Assembly: GCA_040880305.1 (NCBI GenBank)
Contig: JBBDIP010000025.1
Span: 1 to 32,866, forward strand
From: JBBDIP01 sp040880305
GTDB lineage: Bacteria; Bacillota; Sulfobacillia; Fermentithermobacillales; Fermentithermobacillaceae
Reading direction: 5' to 3'
DNA: 32,866 bases
Part shown: positions 15,726-22,879 of the stretch, piece after piece
Numbering within the stretch: position 1 is the first letter of the stretch
Layout: every line of letters begins with the position of its first letter
The notes under the pieces: model-generated
Seen by the model: only the letters and a program-made list of their open reading frames with translations
Told to the model about the DNA's origin: nothing
Database searches by the model: none
Translations under genes and position numbers: made by a program

Positions 15726-16499
15726 ATGGTTCTAGCCCTCGATGTGGGCAACACCCATATCGTGATAGGCGTTTATGACCGGGAGGGACGACTCCAGCAC
15801 CATTGGAGGGTCTCCACCGATCGCCATAAGACCGAGGATGAGTACGGCATGCTCTTCTTGTCGTTCCTCGCCACCGTGGGCATCGGTTCTAAGGACATTT
15901 TGGGTTCAGTCGTCGCTTCCGTTGTCCCTCCACTGACGCCGATCATCGAGCGTGCTGTGCAGAAGTATGTGAAACGGGATCCGCTCCTGGTCGGGCCGGG
16001 CACAAAGACCGGGATAAACGTGAAGTTTGAGAACCCAAAGGAAGTCGGACCCGACAGGATCGCCCACGCCGTGGCGGCGCTCCACAAGTACGGCGGTCCC
16101 GTCATCGTGGTGGATTTCGGGACGGCCACCACGTTCGATGTGGTCTCCAAAGATGGGGATTACCTGGGCGGAGCGATCGCGCCCGGGATCCTCACTTCGC
16201 TTGACGCGCTTTTCGAGAAGGCGGCCAGGCTCCCCAGGATTGAACTGGCCAGACCGCAGACGGCCATAGGGAGGACCACTGCCCAGGGGATGCAGTCGGG
16301 CGTGGTCTACGGGTTCGCGGGCCTGACGGACGGGTTGATCCGCCGGCTGGCCAAGGAGGTCGGCGGGATTCCTCGCGTCATAGCCACCGGCGGTTTGGCC
16401 AAGATGGTCTCGCTTGAATCGGAGACTATTGAGGTGGTGGACCAGTTCCTGGTGCTTGACGGCCTGTACCTCATCTATGAGAAGAACGCCCAGGGTTGA
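15726..16499 (+). CDS. coaX: Type III pantothenate kinase
   Basis: 257 residues, normal length. ATG start with GGGAGG 7 bases upstream. The ASKHA-fold phosphate loop LDVGNTHIVIGVY lies at the N-terminus (Asp6), followed by GPDRIAHAVAA, the DFGTATTFDVV motif and GGAIAPGI, all diagnostic of CoaX. It phosphorylates pantothenate to 4'-phosphopantothenate, the first step of CoA synthesis; the type III enzyme is not inhibited by CoA and needs a monovalent cation. It is cotranscribed with the S-component gene and ends 65 bases before a strong hairpin terminator. Confidence 0.97.
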   Translation: MVLALDVGNTHIVIGVYDREGRLQHHWRVSTDRHKTEDEYGMLFLSFLATVGIGSKDILGSVVASVVPPLTPIIERAVQKYVKRDPLLVGPGTKTGINVKFENPKEVGPDRIAHAVAALHKYGGPVIVVDFGTATTFDVVSKDGDYLGGAIAPGILTSLDALFEKAARLPRIELARPQTAIGRTTAQGMQSGVVYGFAGLTDGLIRRLAKEVGGIPRVIATGGLAKMVSLESETIEVVDQFLVLDGLYLIYEKNAQG

Positions 16500-16559
16500 T
16501 GGCACGCAATGCAGTAGCAAGCCAGTAGCAATCGCGCGGCAACTCTGCGGTGATCATTC

Positions 16560-16592
16560 AAAAGGAGCCCCGTTCGCCGGGGCTCCTTCGTT
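16560..16592. terminator. Bidirectional terminator between coaX and the membrane cassette
   Basis: Perfect 9-bp stem GGAGCCCCG / CGGGGCTCC (16564-16572 with 16578-16586) and a 5-base loop. It is preceded by AAAA and followed by TTCGTT, so it can stop transcription from both converging sides, though neither T run is long. Confidence 0.8.
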
Positions 16593-16632
16593 AGTCAATC
16601 TGCTACAGGATGCTACAGTTTGCCACAGACCG

Positions 16633-17229
16633 CTACATCCCCAGCCATTTCAAGAAGATGAACTGGAAGCGTCCGATTGCTGCGGAAACGCGGCCCATGA
16701 CGGTGTTGCCGAACGCGGCTCCGAAGGCGGCCATCATGAAGTAGCGCCCCAGCCTGGGAGCCCAACCTGCAGTTCTACCCAGATTCACTGTCAGGAAGAA
16801 GTACGACAGCGATAGGATGGTGCCGAGGAAGATGACCCAGGCGTTAAGCGTGTTCAGTTTGATCATCGTGGCGCTCAACTGGCCCACTATCTGGCTTTCG
16901 ACAGCGCCTCTCATCGCAACGCCCGCGCCGGTCCCCATCAGCAGAGCCAGCGGCATGCGGTTCAGCCACTGGTACTTGGTCAGGTATCGGGCGTACAGGA
17001 GGATCCCCAGCAGGATGGGTACCACTAGCCAGTAGTTGCCCTTGACCAGGGGCGCCCACGCTGTGCTCTTGAACGTCCCGATGCCAACTACCACCGCTAT
17101 GCCTGCGGACGCGCCGATGAAGATGTGCTCCACCAGCCGGTAGAATGGGTTGTCCTTCACGAGGACCGAGTAGATGCCGAGGGCTGCGATGGCGCCTACC
17201 CAGACGCCGATGTCGGTGGAGATCCTCAT
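16633..17229 (-). CDS. Polytopic membrane protein of unknown function, last gene of the DUF6754 cassette
   Basis: 198 residues with about six hydrophobic segments and few charged residues. The ATG overlaps the stop of the preceding gene by four bases (ATGA), a sign of translational coupling. A His-Ile-Phe-Ile-Gly-Ala-Ser-Ala-Gly stretch in the second membrane segment and a glycine-rich Met-Gly-Thr-Gly-Ala-Gly-Val-Ala-Met stretch in the middle could be structural. I do not recognise a family with a known role. Its fixed place with three other membrane proteins suggests one complex. It ends close to the shared terminator. Confidence 0.75.
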   Translation of the reverse strand: MRISTDIGVWVGAIAALGIYSVLVKDNPFYRLVEHIFIGASAGIAVVVGIGTFKSTAWAPLVKGNYWLVVPILLGILLYARYLTKYQWLNRMPLALLMGTGAGVAMRGAVESQIVGQLSATMIKLNTLNAWVIFLGTILSLSYFFLTVNLGRTAGWAPRLGRYFMMAAFGAAFGNTVMGRVSAAIGRFQFIFLKWLGM

Positions 17230-18092
17230 TTCCTGACACCTCCCAGTCCCTTGGTCGCCGGCTGAACTCCTGGTTTCTTGGACAGGAACATCGCCACGTT
17301 ACCCATTAGCACGAACACGACGATCAGGAGGTGAGCCATGGACTGGGCGTCCATACCCACTGTCCCCGTGCCCTTCTTGCCGGTCAGTTTCTCGTACTCG
17401 GCCGCGGCCCGCAGGCCGGCCAGTATGCCTTTGCACTGACCCGATTGCACGTAGGTCTCGTTGGAGGCTGCCAAGACGCCGGTTACCCCCATGACGAGCG
17501 GAGTGCCGTGGGCCATGACGGATTGCCTCACCCATTCGTGGGTGCCGGTCCCTCCGGTTGGTCCGTCATTCAGGGTCATCGCCATGGAGAAATCCTTCAT
17601 GCTGTTCACTTCGCTCATGAGTGGCAGGGAGGACACATCGTTGCCTCTCCAGTCTTTACTGAAGATCGTGGCGGGGTTGTTGCTGAAGGCCGCCAGCGTC
17701 GATTCGGCACCGGCGTAGTATCCCAGGTTGACGTAGTCCGTCCCGTAGGTGTAGCCGTACTCCTCAAGTACTTTGAGGCAGTCCTCGGCGAATGACGGGC
17801 CGGCAGGGAAGGACGCTATGGTTACCACCTTGATCTTCTTCGACCCGAACTGGTGTAGGAGCGCCTGAGCCTGCGGGTTCAGGTCTATCTCGTCGCCCGG
17901 CTCGTAATCGAAGCCAATCAGCACTTTGGAACCGTCAGGGAGCCCCTTCACAAAGTCGTAAGTCCTTTGGACTGGGGCGGTGACGTCCACCGGGAGCCCA
18001 ATCGGGTTCACCGTGGGGATGGCTATGGCCAGGGCCATAAGGAGGTAGAAGACCCGCTTGTCGAGGTTCTGCAGTTTCTCGAAGATGCTCAT
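17226..18092 (-). CDS. Membrane-anchored protein with large extracytoplasmic domain, DUF6754 cassette
   Basis: 288 residues. One membrane segment near residues 14-33 and another near 250-270 flank a soluble domain of about 210 residues, followed by a short basic tail. The soluble part has an alternating hydrophobic-strand/helix pattern (Lys-Val-Leu-Ile-Gly-Phe-Asp-Tyr-Glu-Pro-Gly, then Lys-Val-Val-Thr-Ile-Ala-Ser), suggesting a Rossmann-like or periplasmic-binding-like fold. If both segments span the membrane, this domain lies outside. ATG start with GGGGGGAG upstream. No catalytic motif is recognised. The two-anchor layout resembles that of the DUF6754 protein at the start of the cassette, so the two may pair. 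Confidence 0.75.
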   Translation of the reverse strand: MSIFEKLQNLDKRVFYLLMALAIAIPTVNPIGLPVDVTAPVQRTYDFVKGLPDGSKVLIGFDYEPGDEIDLNPQAQALLHQFGSKKIKVVTIASFPAGPSFAEDCLKVLEEYGYTYGTDYVNLGYYAGAESTLAAFSNNPATIFSKDWRGNDVSSLPLMSEVNSMKDFSMAMTLNDGPTGGTGTHEWVRQSVMAHGTPLVMGVTGVLAASNETYVQSGQCKGILAGLRAAAEYEKLTGKKGTGTVGMDAQSMAHLLIVVFVLMGNVAMFLSKKPGVQPATKGLGGVRK

Positions 18093-18103
18093 CTATCTCC
18101 CCC

Positions 18104-18730
18104 CTATTCCCCGCCGTAGGAACGGCGCTCTAATCCGATGATGATACGGAGCGAAACCGCGACGAAGCCGATAGCACCTGCGATCATGATGCCGCGCTGC
18201 CCGCCAACGTTGAGGACTGACATAATCCAGTTGGTCCACGTGGGGGTGAAGGGCAGTATCTTGGCGCCGATGGGCACTCGGCCAAGCATCACGATACAGC
18301 CTGTAAGCAGCAATATTGCCGCTTCAGCGTTCTTAGCGCGGAATGCGCGATAGGCAGCGGTGCCGATGTAGAAGGCCAGTAGTGAGAAGATAGCGCTTCC
18401 CGTCGGGACGTTGATGTAATCGAAGATGAACTTATAGGGTCCGGAGCTTTGACCTAGCGCCAGCCCCACAAAGATCGTGATGGCGAAAGTGGCCAGCAGT
18501 GCAAGGCTGTACAGTCTCGCGCCCTCGGTCTTCTGCACGTTTCTTACGTGCAGCCTGACGATGTTGACGGCGCCCAGGCCAAGGGCGAAGACCGAGATCA
18601 CTGACTGCCACTTCAAGATGTAGTTCTGCGCCAGGCCCTGCACGACGGGGATCTTGAAGAAGTAAGCCACGACCACGGTTACGCCGCACACGAACGCGAT
18701 CGCAACCGGAAGGGTCTTTCTAAAGAACAC
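18104..18730 (-). CDS. Six-segment membrane protein of unknown function, DUF6754 cassette
   Basis: 208 residues with about six membrane segments. I place the start at the GTG at 18730, because AAGGAGG stands 8 bases before it; the GTG at 18739 directly abuts that signal. The ribosome binding site lies over the stop codon of the previous gene, so the two are probably translated in sequence. The protein contains a basic loop after segment 2 (Val-Arg-Leu-His-Val-Arg-Asn-Val-Gln-Lys) and ends with a short charged tail. No transporter or enzyme motif is seen. Confidence 0.75.
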   Translation of the reverse strand: MFFRKTLPVAIAFVCGVTVVVAYFFKIPVVQGLAQNYILKWQSVISVFALGLGAVNIVRLHVRNVQKTEGARLYSLALLATFAITIFVGLALGQSSGPYKFIFDYINVPTGSAIFSLLAFYIGTAAYRAFRAKNAEAAILLLTGCIVMLGRVPIGAKILPFTPTWTNWIMSVLNVGGQRGIMIAGAIGFVAVSLRIIIGLERRSYGGE

Positions 18731-18743
18731 GCTCTTCACCTCC

Positions 18744-19517
18744 TTACTTGCTCATTAGGGTCTTCAACGCATTGGAGCCTGCCGAAGTCATGAAGGCGCC
18801 CAGTACGATGACAGCTATGCATAGGGCTTTGATAAGGTCCTCGCCTCGAAGGCTCCCCAAGTGGGTCTTGTTCTTGCCGAAGTGGGCGCCTGCCGCGAAC
18901 ATCTCCTCACCCAGCACAACGTAGTCACACGCGACCACGAAGAACGGGATCTGGTAGGCGTTGGTGGTCCCCGCGATCTGAATTGCCCCGACCGTGTTGC
19001 CTGCCTCAGCAAGCAACAGCGCCTCGGCGGCGAACTGACCGATCATGATGTTAGAGGCCACTTTTTCCCGATACAGGACGCCGATGACTCCGCTTGCGTA
19101 CGCCCACTGGTCAGTGGAAATGAAGCGGCAGTCCTCGGGCCTGAACGAGTCTGGCTTGCCTGCCTCCAGGTATGCCTGCCTCATCACCTGCTCGGATACG
19201 GCGTAGGTCTCCGCCTGGGATACCGTGACGATGAGCCGTACGTCGTACTGAGCGGCCAGTTTGGTCACGTACCCCAGCACCTCAAGACCGGCGAACGTTG
19301 CGGCAACCAACCCGCCGAACCCTGGCGTGAAGTGCAGCGGCTTTCCCATCTCGGCGGCTCTTCCGACAGCTTCGTCGATGGCGTCAAAGCCGGGGATGGG
19401 ACGGATGGTCACCTTCATCGTCTTGCCGGCCAGGTACATGAAGAGCCCCATAATGCCGCAGAGCAGGACTAACGTGAACAGGTCAAACACCCTATTGGCT
19501 ACGAAGAATCCATTCAC
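18744..19517 (-). CDS. DUF6754 family membrane protein, first gene of a four-gene cassette
   Basis: 257 residues with membrane segments at about 6-27 and 225-248. Between them is a domain that starts with the signature Ile-Arg-Pro-Ile-Pro-Gly-Phe-Asp-Ala-Ile-Asp-Glu-Ala-Val-Gly-Arg. I recognise this as the DUF6754 family, which has no established function. The GTG start has GGGAGGTGAG about 11 bases upstream. The domain has a mixed alpha/beta pattern with several Gly/Ala-rich helices and a Val-Thr-Val-Ser-Gln-Ala-Glu strand. It leads a run of four closely spaced genes on the - strand, all encoding membrane proteins. No partner of known function in or beside the cassette tells what it does. 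Confidence 0.75.
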   Translation of the reverse strand: MNGFFVANRVFDLFTLVLLCGIMGLFMYLAGKTMKVTIRPIPGFDAIDEAVGRAAEMGKPLHFTPGFGGLVAATFAGLEVLGYVTKLAAQYDVRLIVTVSQAETYAVSEQVMRQAYLEAGKPDSFRPEDCRFISTDQWAYASGVIGVLYREKVASNIMIGQFAAEALLLAEAGNTVGAIQIAGTTNAYQIPFFVVACDYVVLGEEMFAAGAHFGKNKTHLGSLRGEDLIKALCIAVIVLGAFMTSAGSNALKTLMSK

Positions 19518-19588
19518 TCTCTACTCACCTCCCTTTATCTCCTGCCCCACCATTCGCCGGACATGGATGCAGATTCCTGCAAAGGGCA

Positions 19589-19616
19589 ATAATACCCTTC
19601 ATATGTTGAGATCAAG
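19589..19616 (-). promoter_or_regulatory. Possible promoter of the DUF6754 cassette with a small palindrome
   Basis: On the - strand, CTTGAT and TATTAT are separated by 16 bases, about 70 bases before the first gene. The -10 is enclosed by inverted arms AAGGG and CCCTT (19582-19586 and 19595-19599), which could be an operator. The match to consensus is moderate. Confidence 0.4.
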
Positions 19617-19650
19617 CAGTGAGCAGGGGTCAAAGGGAAAAGGCCGGTGC

Positions 19651-20403
19651 TTACGCGGGGCGGATATCCTGCACTCCCGGCAGGACGACGTCGCAGTATC
19701 TTTGGAGGTCGTCGAATGTGCCGACTCCGGTGAGCACGCCCACGGTCTTGGACCCGGCGCGTCTGCCCATGAGGGCGTCCTGCGGGCCGTCTCCGACCAC
19801 GACCATGTCGGCAGGGGAGAGGCCTGCCTTCTTGGCGCACAGGATCACCGCCTCGGGATCGGGCTTATTGTTCGACACCTCGTCGGCGCCGACTATGGCG
19901 GTGAAGAAACGGGTGAGGTCTAGATGGCTGAGCATCCGCTCGGCTCGGTCGTGGCTGTCCGACGTCGCGATGAACAGGTGGAGGCCGCTTTCCTGCAGTG
20001 ACGCGAGGGTTTTGGGAATGAGAGGGAAGACGTGCAGGTCGGCGGTGACGTCAAGCGTCCGGTCAGCCTCGTCGTAGGACTCTCGGGCGATTGCGTATGC
20101 TTGGTGCCAGGGGATCCCCTTCTGCCAAAGCGCTCCGGCGGTAACCGCGACCTCGTCTCGCTTGGCTGCAGAAGCCAGCGGCCCGAAAGGGGCGATGCTG
20201 CCGCTCTTCGGGTCGAACCCAACCGCCTTGTTGACTGACTCGAGCGCATCGTCTCTGACGCGGGCCGAGAGGTGCTTCAGCCGTTCCTTGCCGAGGGCCG
20301 AAAGCATTGACCATATGTCGATGAGGGTCCCGTCCTTGTCGAAGATGACGCCTTTGCATTCGATAAACGTCTTGGCGGCGTAGATTCCGGTTGTCTTTGG
20401 CAT
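19651..20403 (-). CDS. HAD-superfamily hydrolase (phosphoglycolate phosphatase-like)
   Basis: 250 residues from the ATG at 20403, which has GGAGG 8 bases upstream; the open frame continues to 20427, but that extension lacks a good signal. The four HAD motifs are present: nucleophile Asp22 and Asp24 in FDKDGTL, a Thr/Ser in Phe-Ile-Ala-Thr-Ser-Asp, Lys in Asn-Lys-Pro-Asp-Pro-Glu, and Gly-Asp-Gly-Pro-Gln-Asp. A helical cap of about 90 residues sits between motifs I and II, as in phosphoglycolate phosphatases and phosphonatases. The substrate cannot be told from sequence. It lies upstream of the DUF6754 cassette on the same strand, but 133 bases and a possible promoter separate them. Confidence 0.9.
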   Translation of the reverse strand: MPKTTGIYAAKTFIECKGVIFDKDGTLIDIWSMLSALGKERLKHLSARVRDDALESVNKAVGFDPKSGSIAPFGPLASAAKRDEVAVTAGALWQKGIPWHQAYAIARESYDEADRTLDVTADLHVFPLIPKTLASLQESGLHLFIATSDSHDRAERMLSHLDLTRFFTAIVGADEVSNNKPDPEAVILCAKKAGLSPADMVVVGDGPQDALMGRRAGSKTVGVLTGVGTFDDLQRYCDVVLPGVQDIRPA

Positions 20404-20475
20404 TGGCGAATCCTCCAAAACTCCCACTTGTTCAGATCCATGTTAAACCACTGCGGGCTGTTTGCCTACGTTCTA

Positions 20476-20510
20476 ACAGAAAAGAGGCCGCATCCGGCCC
20501 CTCTTCTGTG
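20476..20510 (-). terminator. Terminator after the DUF1540 gene
   Basis: Long stem with small mismatches: ACAGAAAAGAGGCCG pairs with CGGCCCCTCTTCTGT around a CATC loop. On the - strand the distal arm is T-rich, which fits termination just after the DUF1540 gene. Confidence 0.7.
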
Positions 20511-20530
20511 TGAAGTCGTGTCGCGGTTGC

Positions 20531-20860
20531 CTAGTGCTTGGGCTGCTCAGAGCCTTTGGGTCTAAAGGTGCTGCATAGCGTCTCGTGAGAAGTATGGGCC
20601 TGCACCTGGCTCTGCGTCTTGGTTACTGAGCCTGTCCTTGTATCAAGATCTGAGACTTCGAAATCCCGGGAAGCAGACCTTCCGCCCGATTCCTTGTTGC
20701 GACGCCCGGAGTCCGCGCTCACCTCCAGATTGCCGGTTTCCATCGGGGTTGAGCGGCCGCCCGATACCGTGTTGTTGTCCACCAAGATGCTGTCGGCTTT
20801 GCAGATGTCGTTGTTGCCCCAGTAGTAGCACGTTTGAACCTTGCACTTCACGTCAGTCAC
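20531..20860 (-). CDS. DUF1540 cysteine-rich small protein
   Basis: 109 residues from the GTG at 20860, which has AAGGAGG 8 bases upstream; the ATG at 20866 is too close to that signal and adds only two residues. Residues 1-30 match the DUF1540 pattern Val-Lys-Cys-x-Val-x-x-Cys-x-Tyr-Trp followed by Cys-x-Ala-Asp-x-Ile. Its cysteines may bind metal; the role is unknown, and the family is typical of spore-forming Bacillota. The remaining 75 residues are hydrophilic, rich in Ser, Thr, Gln, Arg and Glu, and look disordered, with one more Cys. It stands alone, divergent from the phosphohexomutase gene. Confidence 0.8.
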   Translation of the reverse strand: MTDVKCKVQTCYYWGNNDICKADSILVDNNTVSGGRSTPMETGNLEVSADSGRRNKESGGRSASRDFEVSDLDTRTGSVTKTQSQVQAHTSHETLCSTFRPKGSEQPKH

Positions 20861-20904
20861 AAGCATCACCTCCTTCGTGACTAGTCTTGCCCACCCCACG
20901 CGTG

Positions 20905-20933
20905 GCTACACAGCGAAAGGAATCCCCTGGCAA
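20905..20933 (-). promoter_or_regulatory. Possible promoter of the DUF1540 gene
   Basis: On the - strand, TTGCCA and TGTAGC are separated by 17 bases, about 45 bases upstream of the start codon. The -10 match is weak. Confidence 0.3.
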
Positions 20934-20966
20934 GGGTAGAATCATGGGTGTAGGAGGGTGAGTCTC

Positions 20967-22346
20967 TTGGTTTCGCTGAACCCACGCATATTCAGGGAGT
21001 ACGACATAAGGGGCCTCGTAGGAGAGGACCTCACTCAGAAGACCGTCTACACGGTCGGTCGGGCCTACGGGACTTTCCTTAGGGGACGCGGCGTCGAGCG
21101 CGCCGTAGTCGGCCGCGACTGCAGGCTTTCGTCCTACGCGTACTCGCAGGCCATGGCTGACGCCCTTATGGCGTCCGGTCTGGATGTCGTGGACGTAGGC
21201 ATGGTGACCACCCCTGTCTTCTACTTCTCCCGCTCTTTGTTCGGCATAGAGGGCGGCGCCATGGTCACCGGTAGCCACAACCCCGCGGAGTTCAACGGCT
21301 TCAAACTGGCTTTCGGGCCTGATACCCTCTACGGCGAAGGGATCCAGGAAATATGGCGGATAGCCCAGGCCAAAGACTTCGCGACCGGCAACGGCGTCCT
21401 AGCCACCGCCGACCCAGTCCCGGCCTACGTTGAGGACGTGGTAGGCAGGATCTCGCTGGGGCCAAAGAAGGTGCGCGTGGTCGTGGACTGCGGCAACGGG
21501 GCCGCCGGCCCGGTAGCCAGGCAGATCCTGACCAGGATAGGAGCCGATTTCGAGGAGATGTACTTTGAGCCCGACGGATCATTTCCCAACCATCACCCGG
21601 ATCCCACTCAGAAGAAGAACATCGAGGGCTTGGCCAGGAGGGTCACCCAAATCGGGGCCGACCTGGGGATAGGTTTCGATGGCGACGCCGATAGGATTGG
21701 CGTAGTGGATGGTTCCGGGAAGCCGGTCTGGGGCGATGAATTGCAGATAATCTACTGGAAAGAGGTCTTGGAGAAGCACCCTGGGGCCCTCGCGCTCATC
21801 GAGGTCAAGTGCTCGCAGAGCCTGGTCGAAGCGGTGGAGAAGATGGGTGGCACGCCCGAGTTCACCAGGACGGGCCACTCGCTCATCAAGGCAAGGATGC
21901 GCGAGGTCGGGGCGCTCTTCACCGGCGAGATGTCCGGGCACATGTTCTTCAAGGACGAGTACCACGGCTATGACGACGCGATTTACGCTGCCGCCCGGCT
22001 CCTTCGCGTGTTGTCGAACACCGGCGAAAGCCTCACGGACCTGCTTGCGGATGCACCCAAGTACTGCTCCACGCCCGAAGTCCGGGTCCATTGCTCCGAC
22101 GACGACAAGTTCGGCGTGGTTGCTGAGGTTTCGGCGGCGTTCTCAAAGACCAACCAGGTTATCACCGTGGACGGCGCCAGGGTGCTGTTCCCCGGCGGCT
22201 GGGGCCTGCTGCGGGCCTCCAATACCCAGCCGGCGCTGGTGCTCCGAGCCGAAGCCAGGACGCCCGAGCAATTGACGCAGATAAAGCAGGTCTTCGAGAA
22301 GATGCTGGGTGGTTTTGGGTCGGTTGGCGCAATAGAATGGGATTGA
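20967..22346 (+). CDS. Phosphomannomutase / phosphoglucomutase
   Basis: 459 residues of the alpha-D-phosphohexomutase family. I choose the TTG at 20967, since AGGAGGGTG lies 7 bases before it; the GTG at 20958 is part of that signal. The phosphoserine loop Thr-Gly-Ser-His-Asn-Pro is near residue 103, the metal loop Asp-Gly-Asp-Ala-Asp-Arg comes later, and the sugar-binding Gly-Glu-Met-Ser-Gly-His follows. This last motif is of the GEMSGH type seen in ManB/AlgC bifunctional enzymes rather than in GlmM. It interconverts hexose 1- and 6-phosphates, probably mannose and/or glucose, supplying nucleotide sugars for the envelope. It stands first in the + strand group here and is followed by two hairpins. 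Confidence 0.92.
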   Translation: MVSLNPRIFREYDIRGLVGEDLTQKTVYTVGRAYGTFLRGRGVERAVVGRDCRLSSYAYSQAMADALMASGLDVVDVGMVTTPVFYFSRSLFGIEGGAMVTGSHNPAEFNGFKLAFGPDTLYGEGIQEIWRIAQAKDFATGNGVLATADPVPAYVEDVVGRISLGPKKVRVVVDCGNGAAGPVARQILTRIGADFEEMYFEPDGSFPNHHPDPTQKKNIEGLARRVTQIGADLGIGFDGDADRIGVVDGSGKPVWGDELQIIYWKEVLEKHPGALALIEVKCSQSLVEAVEKMGGTPEFTRTGHSLIKARMREVGALFTGEMSGHMFFKDEYHGYDDAIYAAARLLRVLSNTGESLTDLLADAPKYCSTPEVRVHCSDDDKFGVVAEVSAAFSKTNQVITVDGARVLFPGGWGLLRASNTQPALVLRAEARTPEQLTQIKQVFEKMLGGFGSVGAIEWD

Positions 22347-22407
22347 GGCTGAAGCAGAGCTACAGCGGCGCTTCAGCCGCGTCGCAGGCAAAAGCGAAGC
22401 TTTTGCC
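22347..22407. repeat. Two perfect hairpins after the phosphohexomutase gene
   Basis: GGCTGAAGC (22347-22355) pairs with GCTTCAGCC (22370-22378), and GGCAAAAGC (22387-22395) pairs with GCTTTTGCC (22399-22407) around a GAA loop. Neither has a T run after it. They may act as terminators or mRNA stabilisers, or belong to an interspersed palindromic repeat; a similar hairpin recurs at 23881. Confidence 0.7.
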
Positions 22408-22462
22408 AAGAGACATTATCCTACCTTATGTTCAGTGACCATTCCGGAGGAGGGCCATTGCG

Positions 22463-22879
22463 GTGATCCAGGTCACAGTTGAGCGCCTCGGATTTGACCA
22501 GAGCATGGATCAAGCCGTCGTCATTCTTGCGGACTTGTCTAAGACCTCTTTCATCCCGATCTGGATACGGGCGCTGGAGGCTACCACTATTGCCATCCCG
22601 CTTGAGGGCATTACTTATCCAAGGCCAGTGACCGCCGACCTGTTCGCGACAGCCCTAGACAAGTTCGACATCAGCGTAACCATGGTGGTCATTAGCGAGA
22701 TCAAGGATGAGGTCTTCCATGCCTCTCTTGTCCTTAAGCAGGGCGAGAGGGAAGTCGAGCTGGATTGCCGGCCTTCGGACGCCCTGGCTATTGCCCTACG
22801 GAAGGGCGCCCCCATATACGTTACCGAGAAGGTCATGGCCGAAGCGGGAGTAGGCCCGGGGGAGGCAACCGTCCAGTGA
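22463..22879 (+). CDS. DUF151 / bifunctional nuclease family protein
   Basis: 138 residues, typical single-domain length. The GTG start has GGAGGAGGG 8 bases upstream. The N-terminal strand (Val-Thr-Val-Glu-Arg-Leu-Gly), the Leu-Pro-Ile/Ile-Pro-Ile-Trp-Ile segment and the C-terminal Asp-Cys-Arg-Pro-Ser-Asp-Ala-Leu-Ala-Ile-Ala-Leu-Arg motif are hallmarks of the family. Plant members were reported to have RNase and DNase activity, but the bacterial role is not settled. The stop codon overlaps the GTG of the dihydrouridine synthase gene by four bases, so the two are coupled, which would fit a role in RNA metabolism (inference). Confidence 0.9.
   Translation: MIQVTVERLGFDQSMDQAVVILADLSKTSFIPIWIRALEATTIAIPLEGITYPRPVTADLFATALDKFDISVTMVVISEIKDEVFHASLVLKQGEREVELDCRPSDALAIALRKGAPIYVTEKVMAEAGVGPGEATVQ

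Noticed and set aside
19651..20403. Assigning the HAD hydrolase as the missing histidinol-phosphate phosphatase
   Set aside because: It is far from the his operon, on the other strand, and its large cap domain fits phosphoglycolate-type enzymes better.
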